Source: Candidatus Acetothermia bacterium (GTDB lineage Bacteria > Bipolaricaulota > Bipolaricaulia > RBG-16-55-9 > DRXL01). Taken from it: DNA of 64,000 nt. Shown here in pieces: positions 57,484-64,000 of this stretch (positions are counted from its first letter, which is position 1; the number at the start of each line of letters is the position of its first letter). Below the pieces are notes generated by a model that saw only the letters and a program-made list of their open reading frames with translations, searched no databases and was not told the DNA's origin. The position numbers were made by a program, and so were the translations under genes. The stretch lies in assembly GCA_016179105.1 (NCBI GenBank), contig JACOSB010000054.1, positions 1 through 64,000 on the forward strand. Reading direction: 5' to 3'.

Positions 57484-58959
57484 TCAATGCAAAACAGTAT
57501 AACTCAATAAAAAGCCGACGACGCCCGTGAGCACGAGCGCACCCGTCCACAGATGCACCGTCCAAGAAATGCCCTTACTCAACTGGAGCATGGCGAAGTA
57601 GACTCCATACAGAGCCAAGGGTGCAGTGAACGCAAAGACGCGATAAGCCCACAGGCGTTGGAGAGAGGGCCTAAGTTGCCATAACAACAGATCGGCGAAC
57701 AAACCCGCGATGCCTCCGAACATCAATGCTTGCGGCAGTGCCCTTAGCGTGTCATCGTCAGACTGAGTGATCATCAAGACTGCATTGAGTAAAAAAATGA
57801 GCGTGAGACTGCCGAAGGGTAATGGCCAGCGTCGGACAGCTAATAAGACTAACCCCATCAGCAACCCGACTTGTAACAAGATGCTGAGCATTCCAATGAT
57901 TTGCCCAAACTCTCTTGCGTCAAACGAGGCCACGTCCTGAGAAAGAATGGAATGCCCGGTCGAGCTGAATGCGATCTTGTTCTGGGCCCATGACGGAAAA
58001 GACTCTTCCATCCCGGGATTGTTGGAGATGTTGATAGGGTTAGAGCCGTCCGCGTTCATCACATAGATCTCCGCGTTCTCGTCGCGCTCTGAGACGAATG
58101 CAATCTGTTTGCCATCGGGCGACCAGGTCGGCTGGTAATCGTTGGCTTGGTTGTTGGTCAAATTTACTAAGCCCGTGCCGTCGGCGTTTATCAGATAAAC
58201 TTCGATGTTGCCGTCGCGGTTGGAGGCAAAAGCGATCTTGCTGCCATCGGGAGACAAAACCGGGCTTGTCTCTTCGCTCTCGGGCAGATGGGTGAGCCGA
58301 GTCTGAGCAGCTCCGGAGGCGTTCATCGTATAGATTGCGCTATGAATCTGGGCTTTGGAGATTTTTTGGGCGATCCAGGGCTCTGCGACGGGGTGCGCAA
58401 ACTGCGTCATGAACGTGAGGAGCGAGAGCAAGAATGTGAGCGAGAGAAGCATGGGCAATAGCCCGCTCCAGCCCTTCGATGGGGAGCGATGCCAGGCCGC
58501 ACGCAGCGGACCGCTCACGATAAGCGCTATGCCGGTCGCGAGTATCAAGTGCGTCGGACTGAAGAGTGCTTCCAAGTTGCGCTCAATCCCAAAAACGATG
58601 TGCCAGATCATATCGCCAATGCCGCCCAAGAAAAAGATCGGGACCCCGAGCATCGTCAGTTGATACCCCTCGGGCAGTGAGCGCGTCCAGAGATGGCCTT
58701 TGTTGTGATGGCGCCACATTGAAAAAGCAAGAAAGCCGGCAACCGCAAAATATCCCGAATAGAAGACGGCGTGCCAGGGAGTAAAGAACGTTTCCAGTTG
58801 AGCCACGTGATTGTGCGCCCAGCCATCAAGATAGAGCCCACCCAAGAACCAGGCACTGAACCCAACGACTGCCCAATCAAACGTAAGGCCGCCCATGGGG
58901 CGCTCTTCAATCTTCACACGTGTTGTTTCGACATTGACCGTGCCGACTCGCGTCGTCAT
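57484..58959 (-). CDS. Multi-pass membrane protein with inserted TolB/PD40 propeller repeats
   Basis: A 491-residue protein. Five or so membrane segments (from FDWAVVGFSAWFLGG to LLSLTFLLSLLTFM) occupy residues 24-190. Then come three PD40 repeats (VLSPDGSKIAFASNRDGN, TWSPDGKQIAFVSERDEN, SFPSWAQNKIAFSSTG), and then five further segments (about 350-490). PD40 repeats usually form secreted six-bladed propellers as in TolB; three repeats between membrane halves is unusual and would need pairing to close a ring. It may sense or bind something outside the membrane. The gene is alone on the minus strand, convergent with the permease operon. Confidence 0.82.
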   Translation of the reverse strand: MTTRVGTVNVETTRVKIEERPMGGLTFDWAVVGFSAWFLGGLYLDGWAHNHVAQLETFFTPWHAVFYSGYFAVAGFLAFSMWRHHNKGHLWTRSLPEGYQLTMLGVPIFFLGGIGDMIWHIVFGIERNLEALFSPTHLILATGIALIVSGPLRAAWHRSPSKGWSGLLPMLLSLTFLLSLLTFMTQFAHPVAEPWIAQKISKAQIHSAIYTMNASGAAQTRLTHLPESEETSPVLSPDGSKIAFASNRDGNIEVYLINADGTGLVNLTNNQANDYQPTWSPDGKQIAFVSERDENAEIYVMNADGSNPINISNNPGMEESFPSWAQNKIAFSSTGHSILSQDVASFDAREFGQIIGMLSILLQVGLLMGLVLLAVRRWPLPFGSLTLIFLLNAVLMITQSDDDTLRALPQALMFGGIAGLFADLLLWQLRPSLQRLWAYRVFAFTAPLALYGVYFAMLQLSKGISWTVHLWTGALVLTGVVGFLLSYTVLH

Positions 58960-59116
58960 TGCCTCATCGCCTCCTGAGTGAAACCCATCATAACGGGTGA
59001 GTGTCGAGTTCTGACAAGCTTCTTAATTCTGTGAATGATCGGAAGCGTCTAAAAGTTCATTGGGAAGATAATCAACTCATCATGCGCCAGAAGAAATCAG
59101 CCAACACAATAAAAGG

Positions 59117-59148
59117 GGTAGGGGTAGGGACGCGTCCCTGCCCCTACC
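59117..59148. repeat. GTAGGGG-family 32-base palindrome
   Basis: GGTAGGGGTAGGGACG / CGTCCCTGCCCCTACC, with one mismatch and no loop. It is a variant of the GTAGGGGCG family. Confidence 0.85.
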
Positions 59149-59183
59149 ACGTGCCATCATCTCGAAGCCCTTCGGTACTTGCG

Positions 59184-59411
59184 TTAACTTGCGTTGAGCT
59201 GTGATGCGGGTGATGTCTCCAAGGAACGCGAGGAGTGCTTTTTCTTGTTCTCTTTCTCCCGTGTATGAGCGTGAGACCAAAGGACACCGGCCTCGTGCGG
59301 GCACACCGCCGGAGCTTCCTCAACGGGCTTCAAATCGTCTTTTCCACGGAGAATGCGGCATAGCTCTTCGCGGAGCAGCGTGAGGTTCTCATCTACAGCA
59401 AGTCGGATCAT
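59184..59411 (-). CDS. Possible small protein of unknown function
   Basis: A 75-codon frame starting at the minus-strand ATG 59411, with AGAAGGG about seven bases upstream. It begins IRLAVDENLTLLREELCRIL, which looks like a natural helix, but the second half is low-complexity and rich in K, S and H. No family recognised. A chance frame cannot be excluded. Confidence 0.3.
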   Translation of the reverse strand: MIRLAVDENLTLLREELCRILRGKDDLKPVEEAPAVCPHEAGVLWSHAHTREKENKKKHSSRSLETSPASQLNAS

Positions 59412-59431
59412 AGAAGAACCCTTCTACTCTG

Positions 59432-59502
59432 GGGGCAAGATAGAGTTGGTGCAGGGGGAGGAGCCCACAGCTTCCTCCCCGCGATGCACCTCATCTTGCC
59501 CC
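59432..59502. repeat. Long imperfect hairpin
   Basis: GGGGCAAGATAGAG...GGGGGAGGA on the left and TCCTCCCCGCGATGCACCTC then ATCTTGCCCC on the right form an imperfect inverted repeat of about 30 bases per arm around ten bases. It lies upstream of the possible small gene and downstream-facing to the regulator. I see no second copy in the window. Confidence 0.7.
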
Positions 59503-59713
59503 TTCCCCCGCCCGAAACTATCGAATCGATGAACTACTTAACGAAATTATTGAATTCAAGTATAGGTGAAAATGCTCCTGTTTTTCTCCTGGTTTACTCC
59601 TACGAATTTTTACGATAAAATCAGAGAAAACGGTCTGTCGCGACATGAAATGTCAGCGCAGCGCAGAAATTTAACGGGAATTTAACGACGCCGCTATATA
59701 CTGTCGCTGGAGC

Positions 59714-62700
59714 GTGGATAACGTGGGTTCCCATCGCCGTGCCGACGATGTCAGCTTCACGATAAAATTTTTCGGGCCGTGCGAGGTCTGGCGCCAGGGA
59801 GTATTGATCGCTTCGACAGCCTGGCTTCAGCAAAAGACTCTCGCGTTGTTCAAACGGATGGCCAGTGCGCGCGGCCGGGTCTTCACGCAAGATCAGCTCA
59901 TCGAAGCGCTCTTCCCCGAAGCAAAACCCGATACAGCGACACAGAATTTGTACCGACGCCTCAGCGAATTGAGATATATTCTCGAGCCGCGCCTCAAAAA
60001 AGGCTCTGCTTCCAAGTTTATCCTCAACGTCGGGTCGCAAAGCTATTGTTTTAGCGACAAAGTCCCTTGCGAGATCGACACTGAAAAATTCGAAGAACAT
60101 TTAGGGTCAGCTCAGGCAGCCGAGAAAACAAGCCGTTGGCTCCAGGCGCTCCAAGAGTATCAAACCGCCATCGAACTTTATCGAGACGATTTTCTGGTCG
60201 AAGACCTTTATGAAGAATGGACCATCGGGCCGCGCGAGCACTGGCGTGAGCTGTATCTGACGGCTCTCTTGCGCACCGCAGACTGTCACGCGCGCTTGGG
60301 ACACTATACAGAAGCGATCGCTTCTTGCCGGAAACTTTTGAAGCAAGAACCGATGCGCGAAATCGCTTTTTATCAGAAGATGCTCTATCACGCGTTAGCC
60401 GGCGAGACGAGCGCCGCGTTGCAAACGTACCAAGACTGCGTCAAAGCCCTGAGAGCAAGGCTGGACGAGAAGCCTCAGCCGGAGACCGAAGAGTTAGCTC
60501 GACAGATTGTGGAGGGAAAGCTTCCGGCGAGCCTCCGTCGACGCTACCCCTTGGCTGCTATGCCCACGCAGCACAATTTGTCCGGTCAATTGCCCAGCTT
60601 TATCGGGCGAGAGCGCGAGATTGCCGAGATCAAAGGTTTGTTGGGTGTAGGGGCGCAGCATGCTGCGCCCCTACGGGTGGTAACGTTGACGGGCATCGGC
60701 GGCTCTGGCAAGACACGGCTGGCACTACGGGTCGCGATGGATTTAGTCCAAGAATTCACTCACGGGGTCTGGTGGGTGGAACTCGCTTCTCTCACAGATT
60801 CTGGCTTGGTGGCGCAAGCCGTCGCTTCGGCGCTCGGCCTGCACGCCGAGCCGGGCAGTTCGCTCCCAGAAATTTTGTCAAATTATCTTCGCCCGAGAGA
60901 ATTGTTGCTCATTTTGGACAACTGCGAGCACTTGATCACAGCCTGTGCTCAATTGACAGAATTTTTGCTCAATGCGGCTCCCCAACTGAAAATACTCGCG
61001 ACCAGCCGGGAGATCTTAGGAGCCGCGGGCGAGACAGTCTGGCAGGTGCCGCCGCTGCTCTTGCCCGATCCGCGCCAAACCTCGAGCAAAACCTTAGCTC
61101 AATCCGATGCCGTACGGCTCTTTATGGAGCGTGCCAAAGCCGCTCGATCGGATTTTGCCCTCACCGAACAAAACGTTTCTCTGGTAGCTCAGATATGTCA
61201 ACGACTCGACGGAATTCCGCTCGCGCTTGAGCTGGCGGCCGCACGGGTCAAGACGCTCTCGATTAAGCAAATCGCCTCGCGGTTGGACGATTGTTTGCAG
61301 CTGCTCACCGGAGGCCGACGGACGGCCGTTCCCCGCCATCAGACGCTCCGAGCCGCGATCGACTGGAGCTACAACCTGCTCTCATCCAAAGAGCGACAGC
61401 TCTGGGGACGGCTCTCCGTTTTCGCTGGAGGGTGTACGTTGGAAGCTGCGGAGGGCATCTGTACTGACTCGCAACACGTAGGGGCGAGGTCACCTCGCCC
61501 CTACAAATCATCCGACATAGCTCCCGCCGAGATTCTCGATCTGTTAACCCAGTTGGTGGATAAATCACTCGTCGTGGCCGAAGAACGCGGAGAAGCGACG
61601 CGCTATCGCTTACTCGAGACGGTGCGCCAGTATGCCCAGATCAGATTGTTCGAGGCCGGCGATGCCGAGATCGCTCGCGACCGGCATCTTCATTTCTTCT
61701 TGGAGCTGGCCGAGCAGGCTGAATCAAGGCTTCGGGGAGCCGACCTAAAGAGTTGGCTCGATCGGTTGGAGATGGAACACGATAATCTGAGAGCCGCGCT
61801 CGAATGGGGACGGACTCATCAACAAAACACAGAATCCGCTTTGCGACTAGCGGGGGCTTTGGGCTGGTTCTGGGAAGTGCGCGGTTACTGGGACGAAAGT
61901 CGTCGCTGGCTTGAAGACATATTATCTCAGAGCAAAAATGTCTTAGCCTCGGTGCGCGCCAAGGCGCTCACGGCCGCTGGGGGACTGGCCTGGCGTCGTG
62001 GAGAGTATAGCCAAGCGACGGCGCTCTCCGAGAAAGGACTCGCGCTTGCTCAGAAACTTAACGACAAGCGAGGGGTCGCGTCGGCACTCAATGTGCTGGG
62101 GTTGGTCGCGCATTATCGGGGAGAGTTTGCGCGAGCGACCAAAGCCTATCGAGAGAGCTTAGCGCTCTGTCGGTCGCTCAAGGATAAACGAGGAATTGCT
62201 TCTACGCTGAATAACTTGGGACGCGTCGCGTACTACCAAGGTCAGCACGCACCAGCAGCAAAAATGCTCGAAGAAAGCTTGCGCTTGTGGCGCGAGTTGG
62301 GAGATGCTTGGGGAACGGCGATGGTCTTGCTGCTCTTGGGAGAGGTCGCGCTTTCCCAAGGGGAGCACGAGCGCGCCCGGGCACTACTCGACGAGGGATT
62401 GGCTCGTTGTCGATCGGTGGGCGATAAGCGGGGGATCGCGCTCGCGCTCAATATTCTGGGAGCGATCGCGCATTTGCAAAGAGATTGCGAGCGAGCTACC
62501 GCGATGCTGGAGGAGAGTCTGAGGCTGTGCCGTGAGATAGGAGACAAGCGCGGGTTGGCACTGGCGCTCGATATTCTGGGAGTCGTCTCTCATTTGCAAG
62601 GCGATCCAATACGAGCCACGGCGGTACTCAAGGAGAGCTTGGCCCTTCGACGAGACCTCGGAGATAAGCGAGGCATCGCCGATTGCGTCGAAGATTTGGC

Positions 62701-62944
62701 GCTGATCGACCTAACGCAGGATCCGGAGCGAGCTGCAAAATTATTCGGCATGGCTGAGGGGCTACGCCAATCGATTGGAGCTCCCTTGCTGCCTTATGAA
62801 CGCCAGGAGCACGATCGGAATCTCACCGCAGTTCGTGCAAAATTAGGAGAGAAGACGTTTGAGATATTCTGGAAGATGGGATTAGCGATGCCTTTGGAGG
62901 GAGTGATTCGTTACGCTTTAAGTGAAGAGCTAGGAAACCCATAG
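59714..62944 (+). CDS. BTAD-type transcription regulator with NTPase and TPR domains (AfsR/SARP-like)
   Basis: A 1076-residue regulator. Residues about 15-105: a winged-helix OmpR-type DNA-binding domain (FFGPCEVWRQGVLIAS, FTQDQLIEALFP). About 115-270: bacterial transcriptional activator (BTAD) helices with IDTEKFEEHL and LYRDDFLVEDLYEEW. About 295-600: an NB-ARC-like NTPase with P-loop GIGGSGKTRLAL (Lys333) and LLLILDNCEHL (Asp402). About 730-1010: at least six TPR units, many with KRGIA...LNxLG. It likely switches genes on after ligand binding. GTG 59714 or 59723 is the start. Two palindromic repeats are inserted in frame (60647 and 61478). Its neighbour is a binding protein gene. Confidence 0.92.
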   Translation: MDNVGSHRRADDVSFTIKFFGPCEVWRQGVLIASTAWLQQKTLALFKRMASARGRVFTQDQLIEALFPEAKPDTATQNLYRRLSELRYILEPRLKKGSASKFILNVGSQSYCFSDKVPCEIDTEKFEEHLGSAQAAEKTSRWLQALQEYQTAIELYRDDFLVEDLYEEWTIGPREHWRELYLTALLRTADCHARLGHYTEAIASCRKLLKQEPMREIAFYQKMLYHALAGETSAALQTYQDCVKALRARLDEKPQPETEELARQIVEGKLPASLRRRYPLAAMPTQHNLSGQLPSFIGREREIAEIKGLLGVGAQHAAPLRVVTLTGIGGSGKTRLALRVAMDLVQEFTHGVWWVELASLTDSGLVAQAVASALGLHAEPGSSLPEILSNYLRPRELLLILDNCEHLITACAQLTEFLLNAAPQLKILATSREILGAAGETVWQVPPLLLPDPRQTSSKTLAQSDAVRLFMERAKAARSDFALTEQNVSLVAQICQRLDGIPLALELAAARVKTLSIKQIASRLDDCLQLLTGGRRTAVPRHQTLRAAIDWSYNLLSSKERQLWGRLSVFAGGCTLEAAEGICTDSQHVGARSPRPYKSSDIAPAEILDLLTQLVDKSLVVAEERGEATRYRLLETVRQYAQIRLFEAGDAEIARDRHLHFFLELAEQAESRLRGADLKSWLDRLEMEHDNLRAALEWGRTHQQNTESALRLAGALGWFWEVRGYWDESRRWLEDILSQSKNVLASVRAKALTAAGGLAWRRGEYSQATALSEKGLALAQKLNDKRGVASALNVLGLVAHYRGEFARATKAYRESLALCRSLKDKRGIASTLNNLGRVAYYQGQHAPAAKMLEESLRLWRELGDAWGTAMVLLLLGEVALSQGEHERARALLDEGLARCRSVGDKRGIALALNILGAIAHLQRDCERATAMLEESLRLCREIGDKRGLALALDILGVVSHLQGDPIRATAVLKESLALRRDLGDKRGIADCVEDLALIDLTQDPERAAKLFGMAEGLRQSIGAPLLPYERQEHDRNLTAVRAKLGEKTFEIFWKMGLAMPLEGVIRYALSEELGNP
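60647..60674. repeat. GTAGGGGCG-family palindrome inside the regulator gene, copy A
   Basis: A perfect 28-base palindrome (GTAGGGGCGCAGCA / TGCTGCGCCCCTAC), translated in frame as VGAQHAAPL. It lies in the linker just before the P-loop strand (RVVTLTGIGGSGKT), and the reading frame remains open. Confidence 0.95.
61478..61504. repeat. GTAGGGGCG-family palindrome inside the regulator gene, copy B
   Basis: A perfect 27-base palindrome (GTAGGGGCGAGGT, C, ACCTCGCCCCTAC), translated in frame as VGARSPRPY. It lies in a loop after AEGICTDSQH and before the helix EILDLLTQLVDKSL. Confidence 0.95.
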
Positions 62945-62999
62945 TAACTTGGGTAAAATTTGCAACATAAAACTGATGGGCGAACAGGGAGGCGTGGGT

Positions 63000-64000
63000 G
63001 TGGGAAATCTTAAAGTCAATCGGCGTTCGTTCTTAAAACATTGTAGCGTTTTTGTCATTGCTCTCGGGGCGGTGAGTCCCTTCGCGCGCTCAGAAGAGCG
63101 CAAGCTCTACTTCTGGAGCAGCGTGCTCAGCGATCCACGGTATAAGCAACAGTATGTCCCATGGTTTAGGGAGCAAGTAAAGAAAAAATTGCCGGACTTC
63201 GAGCTCATCATAGAAGGCTATGATTACGATGAGATGCAGAGTAAATTCTTTGCCCAAGTTATCTCCAATAAACCAGGGATACCGGACATTCTAGAAGGAG
63301 TCCTCGAGCAAGTGCCGATCTATCAAACCTTCGGCATGATCGCTCCTCTAACAGCGGCCTTCAATGATTGGAAGGAGCACCAAGAATTTATCCCCTCGTT
63401 CCTTGAGGGCTTCAAGTTCAAGGGCGAACTCTGGGCCATGCCGTATTCCATCAATGCCCGGGGACTGGTCTATCGGATGCCGTTGCTGGCGAAGTACAAA
63501 CTCGACGTTCCGAAGACATGGGACGATCTACTCAAAGCGAGCTCCAAGATTACCGCGGGCGAGAAAGATGTGCCGATCAGCGGCTACATTATCGCTACCC
63601 AGAAGGGAGCCGTGCGTGTCTTTCAGGAATTCATCTCCCATGTGTTCCAGCTCTCGGATCACGTCTTTGCCTTCAATAAAGTACAGAGCAAATGGGAAGT
63701 CCAGATCACCCTGCAGCAGCTCGATCGGGTTTTTCGGTTTTATCACGATCTGTTCTTTACGGGCGATCCCCCGGCCATTCCCCTGAACTTACGGGGCATG
63801 CGGGGTAACAAGAACGACGAGAACTATACGAAGGGCAAGCACGCCATGACCCCTACGGGCAGTTTCATCTTCGGCCGTCGCCAAGAAGGGCCGGATCAGC
63901 GTCAAATTCTGGAGAACGAGACGGGGATTGCCTTCTTGCCCACTCCGCCCCGGGGTCGACAGAAGACCTACTTAGAGATTAGTCCGGTCTTGCTCAACGC
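63000..64000 (+). CDS. ABC transporter substrate-binding protein, sugar type (incomplete)
   Basis: The frame from GTG 63000 stays open to the window end (333 codons). AGGGAGG at 62986-62992 fits this start. The N-terminus NRRSFLKHCSVFVIALGA is a twin-arginine-like signal, so the protein may be exported by Tat. After it the pattern is that of an extracellular solute-binding protein family 1: LYFWSSVLSDPRY, FFAQVISNKPGIPDIL, GELWAMPYSINARGLVYR, LDVPKTWDDLLKASSKI, and GKHAMTPTGSFIFG. The last part probably continues with the C-terminal lobe beyond position 64000. It follows the BTAD/TPR regulator by 55 bases, which may control it. Confidence 0.88.
   Translation, partial: MGNLKVNRRSFLKHCSVFVIALGAVSPFARSEERKLYFWSSVLSDPRYKQQYVPWFREQVKKKLPDFELIIEGYDYDEMQSKFFAQVISNKPGIPDILEGVLEQVPIYQTFGMIAPLTAAFNDWKEHQEFIPSFLEGFKFKGELWAMPYSINARGLVYRMPLLAKYKLDVPKTWDDLLKASSKITAGEKDVPISGYIIATQKGAVRVFQEFISHVFQLSDHVFAFNKVQSKWEVQITLQQLDRVFRFYHDLFFTGDPPAIPLNLRGMRGNKNDENYTKGKHAMTPTGSFIFGRRQEGPDQRQILENETGIAFLPTPPRGRQKTYLEISPVLLN

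Larger units (their letters stand above)
58960..59713. other. Long intergenic region with hairpins and one possible small gene
   Basis: This 754-base stretch between divergent genes contains two palindromic elements (59117-59148 and 59432-59502) and one small possible gene on the minus strand (59184-59411). The rest shows no recognisable coding sequence. The last 150 bases are A+T-rich and should hold the regulator's promoter; a TATATACTG near 59694 is a candidate -10 area. Confidence 0.5.

Noticed and set aside
59001-59204. Plus-strand frame of 67 codons in the intergenic region.
   Set aside because: A third of it is the GTAGGGG palindrome, and there is no ribosome site.
28897-61504. GTAGGGGCG palindromes as ordinary transcription terminators.
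   Set aside because: Most lack a T-run, they are symmetrical, and three copies lie inside rnpB or a coding sequence, so termination cannot be their general role.

Overview
The window looks like a bacterial chromosome segment of roughly 50-55% G+C from an uncultured, probably diderm lineage. It has a bacterial tmRNA and RNase P RNA. YidC carries the large periplasmic domain typical of Gram-negative cells, and it is followed by jag. A HerA-NurA-Mre11-Rad50 operon of archaeal type and several secreted proteins with a shared C-terminal tail point to a deep-branching phylum. My guess, at low confidence, is something like Bipolaricaulota (Acetothermia); nothing in the window fixes the taxon.

Layout. 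1-9.4 kb: an aminotransferase; an A+T-rich type II restriction-modification pair; a decayed DUF4258/DUF2283 toxin-antitoxin module lying between a broken and an intact copy of a methyltransferase 5' end; a GNAT acetyltransferase; a phosphoesterase; two small genes; and an ABC-2 exporter. 9.4-15.2 kb: a Uma2 nuclease, a small heat-shock protein with its own terminator, a PQQ-type propeller, rnpB, a VanZ-like gene, ssrA (tmRNA), a GxxExxY gene flanked by inverted repeats, NfeD and a second Uma2. Copies of a palindromic CCGCCAAG/CTTGGCGG repeat punctuate this part. 15.3-28.9 kb: four large or medium secreted proteins (heparinase-like, small, beta-helix, matrixin-like metallopeptidase) that share a C-terminal domain resembling a sorting signal; a fifth lies at 46.2-48.6 kb. 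A vapBC module with an internally deleted toxin and a third Uma2 lie among them. 28.9-35.6 kb: herA, nurA, rad50 and mre11 on the minus strand.

35.6-42.1 kb is an A+T-rich accessory island. It holds an integrase remnant, an Xre-ImmA/MazF pair with a palindromic operator, a truncated BrnT with BrnA, isolated repeats that resemble decayed CRISPR repeats, three unknown minus-strand genes, and a three-gene minus-strand cassette framed by 26-base direct repeats. 42.1-64 kb returns to chromosome-like content: an MFS transporter, a membrane protein, a flavin amine oxidase with an apparent N-terminal frameshift, a secreted protein, yidC-jag, a membrane protein fused to a WecG/TagA glycosyltransferase, a peptide ABC importer (binding protein and two permeases), a membrane-anchored TolB-like propeller, a BTAD/NTPase/TPR regulator, and a sugar-type binding protein cut by the window end.

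A second repeat family, GTAGGGGCG...CGCCCCTAC palindromes, is scattered between genes. It also sits inside the RNase P RNA gene and, twice and in frame, inside the regulator gene. The strongest leads are the shared C-terminal domain, the repeat families that have entered functional genes, the GxxExxY element beside the tmRNA, the repeat-framed three-gene cassette and the archaeal-type end-resection operon.
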